From an uncultured bacterium (GTDB lineage: Bacteria > Nitrospirota > Thermodesulfovibrionia > Thermodesulfovibrionales > Dissulfurispiraceae), in assembly GCA_937960465.1 (NCBI GenBank), contig CALGPO010000020.1, positions 1 through 37,783 of the forward strand: a stretch of DNA of 37,783 nucleotides, written 5' to 3'. The translations under genes and the position numbers were made by a program. Under the pieces are notes generated by a model. That model did not search any database, was not told the origin of the DNA, and saw nothing but the letters and a program-made list of their open reading frames with translations. Below, one piece after another: positions 18,860 through 27,169 of this stretch; within the stretch, counting starts at the first letter, position 1, and each line of letters opens with the position of its first letter.

Positions 18860-19075
18860 ATGGAAAAGGAAGAAGTAAAGAAAAAGATTTATGAGTTGGT
18901 GGAGAAGTCCATGGGCAAGAAAAAGCTCAAATCAAGCGATATCCAGAAGACCATTTCAGCAGAGGCCGGCATCTCGAGGGATGAAGTCAAGGATGCATTG
19001 AAGGATCTCATTGACGAAGGCAAACTTATTTATACATACTTTGGCGGTAGCTTTGTAGAGATTCCCCCAAAATAA
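18860..19075 (+). CDS. dsrD: Dissimilatory sulfite reductase-associated protein DsrD
   Basis: 71 residues, lysine-rich, with the winged-helix fold sequence of DsrD (KSMGKKKLKSSDIQ, ISRDEVKDALKDLIDEGKLI, YFGGS near the end). DsrD is an allosteric activator of DsrAB and is mostly found in organisms that reduce sulfite or disproportionate sulfur. It ends the dsrABD unit: a strong terminator follows 35 bases later. AGGGG precedes the ATG. Confidence 0.96.
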   Translation: MEKEEVKKKIYELVEKSMGKKKLKSSDIQKTISAEAGISRDEVKDALKDLIDEGKLIYTYFGGSFVEIPPK

Positions 19076-19109
19076 ACAGACTTTAAATTTAAATATATTT
19101 GTCTTAGAC

Positions 19110-19150
19110 AAGGCAGTCTACCGAAAAAGCGGCAGACTGCCTTTTTTTTG
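19110..19150 (+). terminator. Rho-independent terminator of dsrABD
   Basis: AAGGCAGTCT-a-CCG, loop AAAAAG, CGG-c-AGACTGCCTT, then a run of T. A 13-pair stem with one mismatch and a T tract. Confidence 0.92.
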
Positions 19151-19210
19151 TTTTTTACAGATTAAGTGTTTTGCAACAAATATAACTGCTTGCAAGGGAT
19201 TGGTTATAGC

Positions 19211-19689
19211 TAAGTTGAGCGATTCTATATTCAGACCTGTCTGCGTGCAACGCACAGGCAGATTTGTAAGGCAGGTGCTGCGGAAAGACTTTAAACTCCG
19301 CACTTGTATTAACATTTATCTTGTATCTGTCATCTACTACATTGGATACTTGATGAATGATGCATTTATTATCTCTCATATATACACTTGAATCAACCTT
19401 ACAGTTGCATAAAAGCAAAGGTTACAGCAAGGACTAACATGCGTAAAAGACTTTGCCTGCGACACCTTATAGGATTTTCATACCACCATATCGTATTCAG
19501 CATTGGATTCAACCCTCTACCAAAACATTTATATTCTGCATGAATACGGTTTCCTGTCGCTTGTAAAGGCTTTGAAGCATGTTAGTCCTTGCTGTCTGTG
19601 CAACATTAAGGTCAACACTTTTTAAAGTCTTGTAGCAGTGCCTGTCTGCGTGCAACGCACAGGCCTGCCTTACAAAATCGCTCAACTTA
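19211..19689. repeat. Composite 479-bp palindromic repeat between dsrD and dsrN
   Basis: Bounded by perfect 14-bp inverted ends, TAAGTTGAGCGATT (19211-19224) and AATCGCTCAACTTA (19676-19689). Each end carries part of a smaller palindrome (CTGTCTGCGTGCAACGCACAGG) that also occurs alone at 28383-28452. The inner arms (GGCAGGTGCTGCGGAAAGACTTTAAA against a reverse match near 19620-19650) keep the whole element self-complementary. A 217-bp MITE sits in the middle. From 19225 on it matches 37389-37783 without gaps, with about 14 mismatches in 395 bp by my hand count. Together with the terminator it fills the 632-bp stretch between dsrD and dsrN; no gene is seen in it. Confidence 0.85.
19396..19612. 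mobile_element. 217-bp MITE, copy 1
   Basis: Ends in ACCTTA and TAAGGT with ~45-60 bp imperfect inverted arms that share ACAGCAAGGACTAACATGC (19423-19441) and its complement (19578-19596). The first ~127 bp equal the IS end at 1-279. No coding capacity. It looks like an internally deleted derivative of that IS. Confidence 0.75.
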
Positions 19690-19698
19690 GATTATAAT
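19670..19698 (+). promoter_or_regulatory. Candidate promoter of the dsrN operon
   Basis: TTACAA, 17-base spacer, TATAAT. The -35 and spacer lie in the end of the composite repeat and the -10 just outside it. A start near 19705 would give an almost leaderless dsrN message; no ribosome site precedes the ATG at 19708. Confidence 0.5.
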
Positions 19699-19707
19699 AA
19701 AAAACCT

Positions 19708-21093
19708 ATGAACAATTATCCAAGGCTGATCATTGCCGGAGTCAGAGGCGGCAGCGGAAAGACAACCCTCTCCCTCGGCATAATTGCTGCGTTAAGATCC
19801 AGGAAAGGTCTGAAGGTTATTCCATTTAAAAAAGGCCCTGATTTCATAGATGCAGGATGGATGTCTGTTGCTGCAAAGAACCCATGCTACAATCTCGACC
19901 CTTTTCTTATATCGAAGGAAAAGGTTTTAAATTCTTTTATTTTGCATTTTACAGGCGATATAGCGGTTATTGAGGGCAACAGGGGATTATATGATGGCAT
20001 GGATGCAGAAGGCTCATACAGCACTGCAGAACTGTCAAAGCTTTTAAAATCCCCTGTCATACTGATTGTTGACTGCACAAAGATGACGAGGACAGCAGCA
20101 GCCGTGGTATTGGGATGCATGAATCTCGACAGGGATGTCAACATAAAGGGTATCGTTTTAAATCAGGTGGCAGGAAGCCGTCATGAATCTGTGGTGCGTT
20201 CATCCATAGAAAAGTATTGCTCATTGCCTGTGCTCGGTGCAATACCGAGATTGAATTCAGGAGAGTTCCCAGAGCGCCATATGGGGTTGACACCGCACCA
20301 GGAGCATCATGACACAGGGAATGCACTCTCATTCGTAGAAGATATAGCAAATAAATATCTTGACCTTGACAGGATTTTGAGCATAGCAATGGAAGCAGAA
20401 CCGATAGATAACAGGCACGAGTTGCCTATGACCCATAGCCTATCGTTTGCTGTAAGGATCGGCGTAATAAGGGACGCTGCTTTCCAGTTTTATTATCCTG
20501 AAAATATCGAAGAGCTTGAAAAAAACGGTGCAGAGATTATTGAGGTAAACGCCCTTGAGGATGATCGCCTGCCGGATATTGATGCACTCTATATAGGAGG
20601 AGGTTTTCCCGAGACAAATGCCATAAGGCTTGCAGAAAATAAAGACTTCAGAAACTCTGTTCGAAATGCAGCGGATGAAGGACTCCCCATTTATGCTGAG
20701 TGTGGAGGACTCATGTTTTTAGGAGACTCCATTGTAGTTGGTGGTAAGAAATACCCTATGGCAGGTATTTTCCCAATAATCTTTGAGATGAAGGAAAAAC
20801 CACAAGCGCATGGCTACACAATCGTTGAAGTAGAAAAAGAGAACCCATTTTATCCAGTAGGAACAGTGCTGCACGGACATGAGTTTCATTATTCTGCTGT
20901 TGTTAGCATATCAGAAAACAGCAGTGCATTTACGGCATTTAAAATGAAGAGGGGGCATGGTATAAAGAATAAAATGGACGGGATATGTTATAAAAATGTA
21001 TTTGCAACTTATACCCATATACATGCTCTTGGTGCAACAGAATGGGTTAATGGACTTATAAATAAGGCAAAGGAGTTTAAGAGGGTAAAATGA
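19708..21093 (+). CDS. dsrN: Cobyrinate a,c-diamide synthase-type amidase (DsrN/CbiA)
   Basis: 461 residues: N-terminal P-loop ATPase domain (GVRGGSGKTT, residues 11-20) and C-terminal class I glutamine amidotransferase domain with the nucleophile C332 in AECGGLMFLG and a later His (GHEFHYS). CbiA amidates the a and c side chains of cobyrinate; the copy in dsr loci, DsrN, is thought to amidate siroheme to siroamide for DsrAB. The position between dsrABD and dsrC favours DsrN. The corrin operon 9 kb downstream lacks its own cbiA, so one enzyme may serve both pathways. Its stop overlaps the next start by 4 bases. Confidence 0.88.
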   Translation: MNNYPRLIIAGVRGGSGKTTLSLGIIAALRSRKGLKVIPFKKGPDFIDAGWMSVAAKNPCYNLDPFLISKEKVLNSFILHFTGDIAVIEGNRGLYDGMDAEGSYSTAELSKLLKSPVILIVDCTKMTRTAAAVVLGCMNLDRDVNIKGIVLNQVAGSRHESVVRSSIEKYCSLPVLGAIPRLNSGEFPERHMGLTPHQEHHDTGNALSFVEDIANKYLDLDRILSIAMEAEPIDNRHELPMTHSLSFAVRIGVIRDAAFQFYYPENIEELEKNGAEIIEVNALEDDRLPDIDALYIGGGFPETNAIRLAENKDFRNSVRNAADEGLPIYAECGGLMFLGDSIVVGGKKYPMAGIFPIIFEMKEKPQAHGYTIVEVEKENPFYPVGTVLHGHEFHYSAVVSISENSSAFTAFKMKRGHGIKNKMDGICYKNVFATYTHIHALGATEWVNGLINKAKEFKRVK

Positions 21094-22127
21094 ATAAATA
21101 TCCGCCTGAATGTCCGTTTTGCGGACGGCATGTTGTTCGTCCCGAGACAACAATGACTGAATTCGGAGAGATTTTGAGCGGTAGATGCAACTGTGGTGCG
21201 GTCTATGTGTGCGATCCCACCGGGCATAATACAGGTGAGGCATACATGGAAGCCATGGTACTGGCAAAAGGAGACTGGGATATAGGCCTGATGGATGAAT
21301 ATATGGATTACCAGACCGAAGATATGGATTATGACTTGAAGAACCATATGAGGCTTTATTCAGCAGGCATGGGCGAGACGCGGGGAAAGCTTGTCTTTGT
21401 AAAACTCAAGGGGCCTGATGCACAGCAATCGCAACCTGTGGGGATAATATCTAAATCGGAACATAGAGGTAAAAAGGGTAATCTGAAGGAAAGGATTAAG
21501 GATGCCCTTAGCACCAGATCCTATGATGAGATTACAGATATGGCAAGGAGGGATAAAGGAGTGATACGGTATCTCATATCCCTCGCATACGATAAGGACG
21601 ATGTCATGGGCTGGAGGGCAATAGAGGCAATGGGATATGTAGCAGGCGAGTTGTCAAAACAAAGGGTCGATATTGTAAGAGATACCATAAGGAGACTTTT
21701 ATGGTCCATGGGAGAGGAGTCTGGAGGTATTGGATGGAGTGCTGCAGAGATGATTGGAGAGATCATCAGGAGCAATCCCGACCAATTTACCGACATTGTT
21801 CCAATTGTCTGGTCATTCCATGAAGAGGAGATGTTCAGGCCGGGAACAATCTGGGCCATGGGACGGATAGCTTCTGTGAGGCCTGATCTCGTGAAATTTA
21901 TACTAAAGGATATGCAGGACATGATAACAGACAAAAACCCTGCTGTCAGGGGATATGCTGCATGGGTTATTGGTATCCTAAGAGAGGATGGTTTCATGGA
22001 AGATATTAATAAACTTATATCCGATAACAGCACCGTGAATTTTTATCAGGAAGGCGAGCTGACAAAAAAGACGGTTGCCGAAATAGTTAAAGAAGCAATA
22101 GACAAGATAAAGATAACTCATAAATAG
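21090..22127 (+). CDS. DVU-type HEAT-repeat protein with N-terminal zinc ribbon
   Basis: 345 residues. A zinc-ribbon-like N-terminus (C8, C11, C33, C35, with C41 near) is followed by an acidic segment (EYMDYQTEDMDYD) and, from about residue 130, helical repeats of the HEAT/PBS-lyase kind (MGWRAIEAMGYVAGELS, IGWSAAEMIGEIIRSNP, RPGTIWAMGRIASVRPD, VRGYAAWVIGIL). Such proteins are adaptors. Genes like this recur in dsr loci of sulfate reducers, but no function is established to my knowledge. It is translationally coupled to dsrN. The gene ends ~150 bases before dsrC, which has its own promoter. Confidence 0.75.
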   Translation: MNKYPPECPFCGRHVVRPETTMTEFGEILSGRCNCGAVYVCDPTGHNTGEAYMEAMVLAKGDWDIGLMDEYMDYQTEDMDYDLKNHMRLYSAGMGETRGKLVFVKLKGPDAQQSQPVGIISKSEHRGKKGNLKERIKDALSTRSYDEITDMARRDKGVIRYLISLAYDKDDVMGWRAIEAMGYVAGELSKQRVDIVRDTIRRLLWSMGEESGGIGWSAAEMIGEIIRSNPDQFTDIVPIVWSFHEEEMFRPGTIWAMGRIASVRPDLVKFILKDMQDMITDKNPAVRGYAAWVIGILREDGFMEDINKLISDNSTVNFYQEGELTKKTVAEIVKEAIDKIKITHK

Positions 22128-22210
22128 AATAAATAAAAATATAATATTATTTTATTTGACCTGACCTTTGGGTCTATATTATTTTCTTACCACTTTTGTT
22201 TTTTTTGATT

Positions 22211-22239
22211 TTGAATAAAAGCCAGCAGAGTAGTATAAT
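22211..22239 (+). promoter_or_regulatory. Strong sigma-70-like promoter of dsrC
   Basis: TTGAAT, exactly 17 bases, TATAAT, about 40 bases before the dsrC ATG, which has a perfect AAAGGAGGT ribosome site. This fits the usually very high expression of dsrC. Confidence 0.75.
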
Positions 22240-22280
22240 TACAATCTTCAGCAATTAAAACAAAGAAAGGAGGTAGCACA

Positions 22281-22616
22281 ATGCCAACAATTGATTTTCA
22301 GGGGAAACAAATTGAGGTGGACGAGGACGGGTATCTTGTAAATCTCGACGATTGGACAAAGGAGCTCGGCATCCACATGGCAAAGAATGATGGTTTGGAG
22401 CTTACTGAAGCCCACTGGGAAGTCATTAACTTCCTCAGAGATTACTATGCAAAGTACCAGATTGCTCCAATGATAAAGATCCTCGTGAAAGAGATCGCCA
22501 AGGTCATGGGCCCAGAGAAAGGTAACACAAAATACCTCTACGAACTCTTCCCGGACGGACCTGCAAAACAGGCATGTAGGTACGCGGGACTTCCAAAGCC
22601 GACAGGTTGCGTATAG
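22281..22616 (+). CDS. dsrC: Sulfur carrier DsrC
   Basis: 111 residues, normal size. The C-terminal swinging arm QACRYAGLPKPTGCV has both essential cysteines, C99 and C110 (C-x10-C), so it is a true DsrC and not a TusE-like single-Cys relative. DsrC takes sulfur from DsrAB as a protein trisulfide, which DsrMKJOP reduces. It has its own promoter and a 130-base gap to the next gene. Confidence 0.98.
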   Translation: MPTIDFQGKQIEVDEDGYLVNLDDWTKELGIHMAKNDGLELTEAHWEVINFLRDYYAKYQIAPMIKILVKEIAKVMGPEKGNTKYLYELFPDGPAKQACRYAGLPKPTGCV

Positions 22617-22747
22617 TTCTCAAAATAATGTTTAAGGTTTGGTGCCCCTGTGATATTTCATTTGGGGTACCATCCTTGAACCAATAAAAACAGATATGCA
22701 GCCCAGATATGCAATAATTGAACAGTCCATTTGAATAGGGAGGATGG

Positions 22748-23338
22748 GTGTCATCTTTACAGAGTATCAGGAGTTTGAATGAACTCTTGTTAGAAAAGAA
22801 GCAGGCCATTTTAGAAAAATGGTTTGACTCGGTATTAGAGACGTATCCTCACGACTCTGCTAAATTCCTTAAGAGACAAAAAGACCAATTTGCCAACCCG
22901 GTAGGGAGCACCATTTACAGAGGGATGGGTTCTCTTTTAGATTTGATCGTAAACAGCGCCGATGCAGATAACATAACAAAATCCCTTGACGAGATTATAA
23001 GGATAAGGGCAATTCAGGATTTTACACCTTCACATGCCCTTGCCTTTGTTGTCGATCTCAAGAGGGTTGTCAGGGAAGAAATAAAAGGCGAGACCTGTGC
23101 ATCGCAATTAATCGATGAATTGCCGGAATTTGATCGCAGGGTAGATGGCCTTTTACTGCTGTCCTTCGACATATATATGAAATGCAGGGAAAAGATTTAC
23201 GAGCTTAAGGCCAATGAACTCAGGAACATGACGTCCAAGCTCGTGGAAAGGGCAAACCGTATATTCGAGGCAAAGTATCGCAATGTTGACCTTGAAGATA
23301 TAATTTCACAAGGCAATAAAACAGAAAGAGGTGAGTAG
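22748..23338 (+). CDS. RsbRD N-terminal-domain protein in the DsrT position
   Basis: 196 residues, start GTG 22748 with GGGAGG 5 bases upstream. An all-helical globin-like/RsbRD_N-type domain is visible (KKQAILEKWFDSVLETYP, GSTIYRGMGSLLDLIV, DEIIRIRAIQDFTPSHAL), followed by a helical tail (KCREKIYELKANELRN). There is no STAS, kinase or output domain. Its stop codon is immediately followed by the dsrM ATG, so it is part of the dsrMKJOP operon. A cytoplasmic protein occupies this place (dsrT) in green sulfur bacteria and many sulfate reducers; a sensory or regulatory role is possible but not shown. Confidence 0.75.
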   Translation: MSSLQSIRSLNELLLEKKQAILEKWFDSVLETYPHDSAKFLKRQKDQFANPVGSTIYRGMGSLLDLIVNSADADNITKSLDEIIRIRAIQDFTPSHALAFVVDLKRVVREEIKGETCASQLIDELPEFDRRVDGLLLLSFDIYMKCREKIYELKANELRNMTSKLVERANRIFEAKYRNVDLEDIISQGNKTERGE

Positions 23339-24331
23339 ATGAAGATATTGTTTCCATTTTTCGCAGTAATATTGCTTGTCCTGCTTGCCGTAGTCGGTGT
23401 AAAGGGAGCCAATCTGCACTTCCTTTTCGGGGTTGTTGTCCCCTATGCCGCTGTTTTTACTTTTATCATAGGGGTTATATATCGCGTCTTAAAATGGGCT
23501 AAGTCGCCTGTACCGTTTTCCATAGCAACCACATGCGGACAGCAGAAGACCCTTCCGTGGATCAAGCAGAACAAGCTCGAAAACCCTTCGAGCACATTGC
23601 ATGTTATAGGCAGGATGGCATTGGAGGTGCTTCTTTTCAGGTCGCTGTTCAGGAACATTAAAGGGGAACTGAAAGACAGTTCACGGCTTATTTATGGTTC
23701 TGACAAGTGGCTATGGCTTGCAGGCATTGCATTCCATTATTCTTTCTTGATTGTTTTACTGAGGCATATAAGACTATTTGCCGAGCCTACCCCGTCTTAT
23801 CTACATCTTCTTGAAACCTTTGATGGCTTTTTGCAGATAGGTGCTCCGAGACTTTTTATGACAGGGGTGATACTACTTGCTGCTGTAACATTCCTCTTCC
23901 TCAGGAGGCTCTACATCCCACAAGTACGTTACATTTCTCTATCAGCAGACTATTTCCCCCTTTTCCTGATTATAGGAATTGCTACAACGGGAATACTGAT
24001 GAGGTATTTCTTGAAAACCGATATAGTAGGAGTGAAAGAACTTACCATGGGATTGGTGAGTCTTAGTCCTGTCATCCCGAAAGGGGTCGGTGCGATATTC
24101 TATGTCCATCTATTCCTTGTGAGCATATTGTTTGCATATTTCCCCTTCAGCAAACTGATGCACATGGGTGGAGTCTTCCTTAGTCCTACAAGGAACCTTA
24201 CTGGTAATAGCCGTGAATACAGGCGTATAAATCCATGGAATTATCCTGTTAAGGTACACACCTATGAGGAATACGAGGAAGAATTCAGGGATAAAATGAA
24301 AATGGCTGAAATACCTGTGGAAAAGGAGTAA
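23339..24331 (+). CDS. dsrM: DsrM, membrane cytochrome b subunit of DsrMKJOP
   Basis: 330 residues with about five to six membrane helices in a NarI-like (gamma nitrate reductase) arrangement, histidines in the helices, and the soluble loop beginning CGQQKTLPWIKQNK typical of DsrM. It binds two b hemes and carries electrons between menaquinone and DsrK. It follows the RsbRD_N gene without a gap; dsrK starts two bases after its stop. Confidence 0.95.
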   Translation: MKILFPFFAVILLVLLAVVGVKGANLHFLFGVVVPYAAVFTFIIGVIYRVLKWAKSPVPFSIATTCGQQKTLPWIKQNKLENPSSTLHVIGRMALEVLLFRSLFRNIKGELKDSSRLIYGSDKWLWLAGIAFHYSFLIVLLRHIRLFAEPTPSYLHLLETFDGFLQIGAPRLFMTGVILLAAVTFLFLRRLYIPQVRYISLSADYFPLFLIIGIATTGILMRYFLKTDIVGVKELTMGLVSLSPVIPKGVGAIFYVHLFLVSILFAYFPFSKLMHMGGVFLSPTRNLTGNSREYRRINPWNYPVKVHTYEEYEEEFRDKMKMAEIPVEKE

Positions 24332-24333
24332 TT

Positions 24334-25947
24334 ATGGCAAAGTTTACCGCAAAACCTGCTGAACTATTAAAGATTGACTTTAAAACACCAAAAACAGACT
24401 GGATGGATACCCCTGTCAATATCAGGGAACACATGTATTGTCATCCAGCAAAGGCAAAGGATCTTGAAGTAGTCGATTTCCCAAATATCCACGAATGGAG
24501 ACCTGTTGATGAGAATTGGAACCTTCCTGAAAACTGGAAAGAGATCGTTTTAAATGGCATAAAAGAGAGGCTACAAAAGTATCGTTCATTCCATGTTTTT
24601 ATGGATATCTGTGTGAGATGTGGTGCATGTGCAGATAAATGTCATTTCTATCTTGGTACTGGTGATCCCAAAAATATGCCTGTTTTGAGAGCAGAACTTT
24701 TGAGGTCGGTGTACAGGAAATATTTTACCACCGGAGGAAAAATATTCGGAAAGACGGCCGGTGCGAGAGAGCTTACAGAGGATGTATTGAAAGAACTCTG
24801 GTATTACTTCTATCAGTGTACAGAATGCCGCCGCTGTTCTGTATTCTGTCCTTACGGCATCGATACTGCTGAGATTACAATGATGGGCAGGGAACTTACA
24901 AATCTTTTAGGTCTGCAACTCGGCTGGATTGCAGGGCCTGTGGCAAACTGCTACATGAAAGGCAACCATCTCGGTCTGGAACCGCATACTGTTAAGAGTA
25001 ATATTGAGTTTATGATCGATGACATAGAGACCATCACAGGAATTAGGGTAAACCCCACATTTAACAGAAAGGGTGCCGAAATATTGTTTGTTACTCCTTC
25101 AGGAGACCTCTTCGGCGTGCCTGGCGTCTATACTGCAATGGGTTATCTTATGCTGTTCCATGAGTTAGGACTCGACTATACATGGAGCACGTACGCCTCT
25201 GAAGGAGGAAACTTCGGATTTTTCACATCAAACGAGATGGCGAAAAGGCTCAATTACAAGATTTATGCTGAGGCCAAAAGATTGGGTGTAAAGTGGATAC
25301 TCGGCGGTGAGTGCGGCCATATGTGGAGGGTGCTACACCAGTATATGGATACATGGAACGGCCCAGCAGATTTCCTCGAAGTGCCAAAGTCTCCAATAAC
25401 AGGAACTGTATTTGAGAATGCAAAATCGCTAAAGATGATTCATGTCATAGAGTTTGCAGCGGACCTGATAAAGCACGGCAAGCTCAAACTCGATCCGAGC
25501 AGGAATGACCATCTTAAGGTTACATTCCACGACTCCTGCAATATAGCACGCGGTATGGGGATGTTTGAGGAACCGAGGTATGTCATTAAAAATGTCTGCA
25601 ACCACTTCTACGAAATGCCTGAAAATACCATAAGGGAAAAGACCTTCTGCTGTGGAAGCGGTACCGGCCTGAATGCCTCTGAAAATATGGAATTGAGAAT
25701 GAGGGGTGGTTTGCCGAGGGCAAATGCAGTGAAATACGTTCGCGATCGCTATGGTGTAAACACTGTTGCAAATATTTGTGCAATTGACAGGGCAACCTTA
25801 CAGGCATCGATGGATTACTGGGTGCCTGGTACTGCTGTTGCCGGAATCCATGAACTCATTGGCAATGCACTGGTGATGAAGGGAGAAAAGGAAAGAACTC
25901 AAGATCTAAGGCTTGAACCACTTCCAGGAAAGGAGGGTGTTGAATAA
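24334..25947 (+). CDS. dsrK: DsrK, HdrD-like iron-sulfur subunit
   Basis: 537 residues. Two ferredoxin clusters: C93/C96/C99/C103 and C162/C165/C168/C172. The C-terminal half has CCG-type motifs (GGECGHMW, HDSCNIARGMG, FCCGSGTG) that build the non-cubane [4Fe-4S] site related to heterodisulfide reductase HdrD. DsrK is the cytoplasmic catalytic subunit thought to reduce DsrC trisulfide. Its last stop base is shared with the dsrJ start (TAATG). Confidence 0.97.
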   Translation: MAKFTAKPAELLKIDFKTPKTDWMDTPVNIREHMYCHPAKAKDLEVVDFPNIHEWRPVDENWNLPENWKEIVLNGIKERLQKYRSFHVFMDICVRCGACADKCHFYLGTGDPKNMPVLRAELLRSVYRKYFTTGGKIFGKTAGARELTEDVLKELWYYFYQCTECRRCSVFCPYGIDTAEITMMGRELTNLLGLQLGWIAGPVANCYMKGNHLGLEPHTVKSNIEFMIDDIETITGIRVNPTFNRKGAEILFVTPSGDLFGVPGVYTAMGYLMLFHELGLDYTWSTYASEGGNFGFFTSNEMAKRLNYKIYAEAKRLGVKWILGGECGHMWRVLHQYMDTWNGPADFLEVPKSPITGTVFENAKSLKMIHVIEFAADLIKHGKLKLDPSRNDHLKVTFHDSCNIARGMGMFEEPRYVIKNVCNHFYEMPENTIREKTFCCGSGTGLNASENMELRMRGGLPRANAVKYVRDRYGVNTVANICAIDRATLQASMDYWVPGTAVAGIHELIGNALVMKGEKERTQDLRLEPLPGKEGVE

Positions 25948-26345
25948 TGTACGACACAGGCAAGATAATCTTTGGGATCGTAATTTTTGTGCTTTTTGCA
26001 ACATTTCCCTTTTACAGCAACATCGGCAAGGTCAGCGCAAAACCCGAGCCAAAATTGGATACCCCTGTTATTCAGCAATTGGCTGAAAAGAAGTGCGTGG
26101 AGTCAAAGGAATTTATGAAGGTAGAACATATGCAGTTGTTGAATGAGTGGAGGGATTCTGCTATTCGGGAAGGCAGGAGGGTATATATAAACTCAGAGGG
26201 CAAGGAGTTCAAAATAAGTCTTCAGAATACATGTATGAACTGCCATTCCAACAAGAAGGAGTTTTGCGATAAGTGCCACAACTATGCAGCAGTAAAACCT
26301 TACTGCTGGACCTGTCATATCGAGCCAAAGGAGAAACAGTTATGA
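25947..26345 (+). CDS. dsrJ: DsrJ, triheme cytochrome c
   Basis: 132 residues. An N-terminal hydrophobic anchor spans residues 7-24, apparently uncleaved. Three heme motifs are packed in 29 residues: CMNCH (96-100), CDKCH (107-111), CWTCH (120-124). Cys50 is a candidate for the unusual His/Cys axial ligand known for DsrJ. Periplasmic subunit. Overlaps dsrO by ATGA. Confidence 0.95.
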   Translation: MYDTGKIIFGIVIFVLFATFPFYSNIGKVSAKPEPKLDTPVIQQLAEKKCVESKEFMKVEHMQLLNEWRDSAIREGRRVYINSEGKEFKISLQNTCMNCHSNKKEFCDKCHNYAAVKPYCWTCHIEPKEKQL

Positions 26346-27169
26346 GCATGGATAGAAGAGAATTCTTAAAAATAGCTGGATCATCAACTTTTCTGGCGAC
26401 AATTGGAATAGGCGCAGGGTGGATACTCAGCAGGCCTGGAGAGTTCCTTGAGGCCTCCCAATTCTTACAGACAAAGGAACTCCTGAAGGCAAAGCAGTGG
26501 GCAATGGTTGTTGATATGAGGAAACTCAAGACAGAGGAAGACTACAAAAAGGTCATAGATGCATGCCATCGTATTCATAATGTGCCGAACTTTGACAATC
26601 CAAAGGATGAGGTTAAGTGGATATGGTTAGATACCTTTGAGCATGCATTCCCCGGGCAGGAAAGCGAGTTTATGCCCGAGCAGATGAAGCACAAACCATT
26701 TGTGCTCCTCTGCAACCACTGTGAAAATCCTCCGTGCGTGAGAGTTTGCCCCACAAAGGCTACATTCAAGAGAAAAGACGGCATCACAATGCAGGATCTC
26801 CACAGATGTATCGGATGCAGATACTGTATGGCAGCCTGTCCATTTGGCGCAAGGAGCTTTAATTACAGGGATCCAAGACCGGCCATTAAAGAGCCGAATC
26901 CCGAATATCCAACAAGGATGATAGGTGTCGTGGAGAAGTGCACATTCTGCGAAGAGAGGCTTGCTAAGGGCCAGATGCCTGCATGTGTGGAGGCATCCAA
27001 CGGTGCATTGGTATTCGGAGATATTTCAGACCCCAATTCCGAAGTTAGAAAAATCCTGAATACCAATTATACCATCAGAAGAAAGGCTGAACTCGGGACG
27101 CGTCCTGTTGTTTACTACATATTAGATATACCAACTTCAGTTGTACCTGGAGGTGAAGGCAATGTTTGA
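26342..27169 (+). CDS. dsrO: DsrO, periplasmic ferredoxin-like subunit with Tat signal
   Basis: 275 residues from the ATG at 26342, which overlaps the dsrJ stop; upstream in-frame starts would only translate dsrJ out of frame. The Tat signal DRREFLKIAG and a following hydrophobic stretch are at the N-terminus. Cluster motifs: CNHCENPPCVRVCP, CIGCRYCMAACP and CTFCEERLAKGQMPAC, as in DMSO reductase B-like subunits. It transfers electrons between DsrJ and DsrP. Confidence 0.95.
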   Translation: MSMDRREFLKIAGSSTFLATIGIGAGWILSRPGEFLEASQFLQTKELLKAKQWAMVVDMRKLKTEEDYKKVIDACHRIHNVPNFDNPKDEVKWIWLDTFEHAFPGQESEFMPEQMKHKPFVLLCNHCENPPCVRVCPTKATFKRKDGITMQDLHRCIGCRYCMAACPFGARSFNYRDPRPAIKEPNPEYPTRMIGVVEKCTFCEERLAKGQMPACVEASNGALVFGDISDPNSEVRKILNTNYTIRRKAELGTRPVVYYILDIPTSVVPGGEGNV

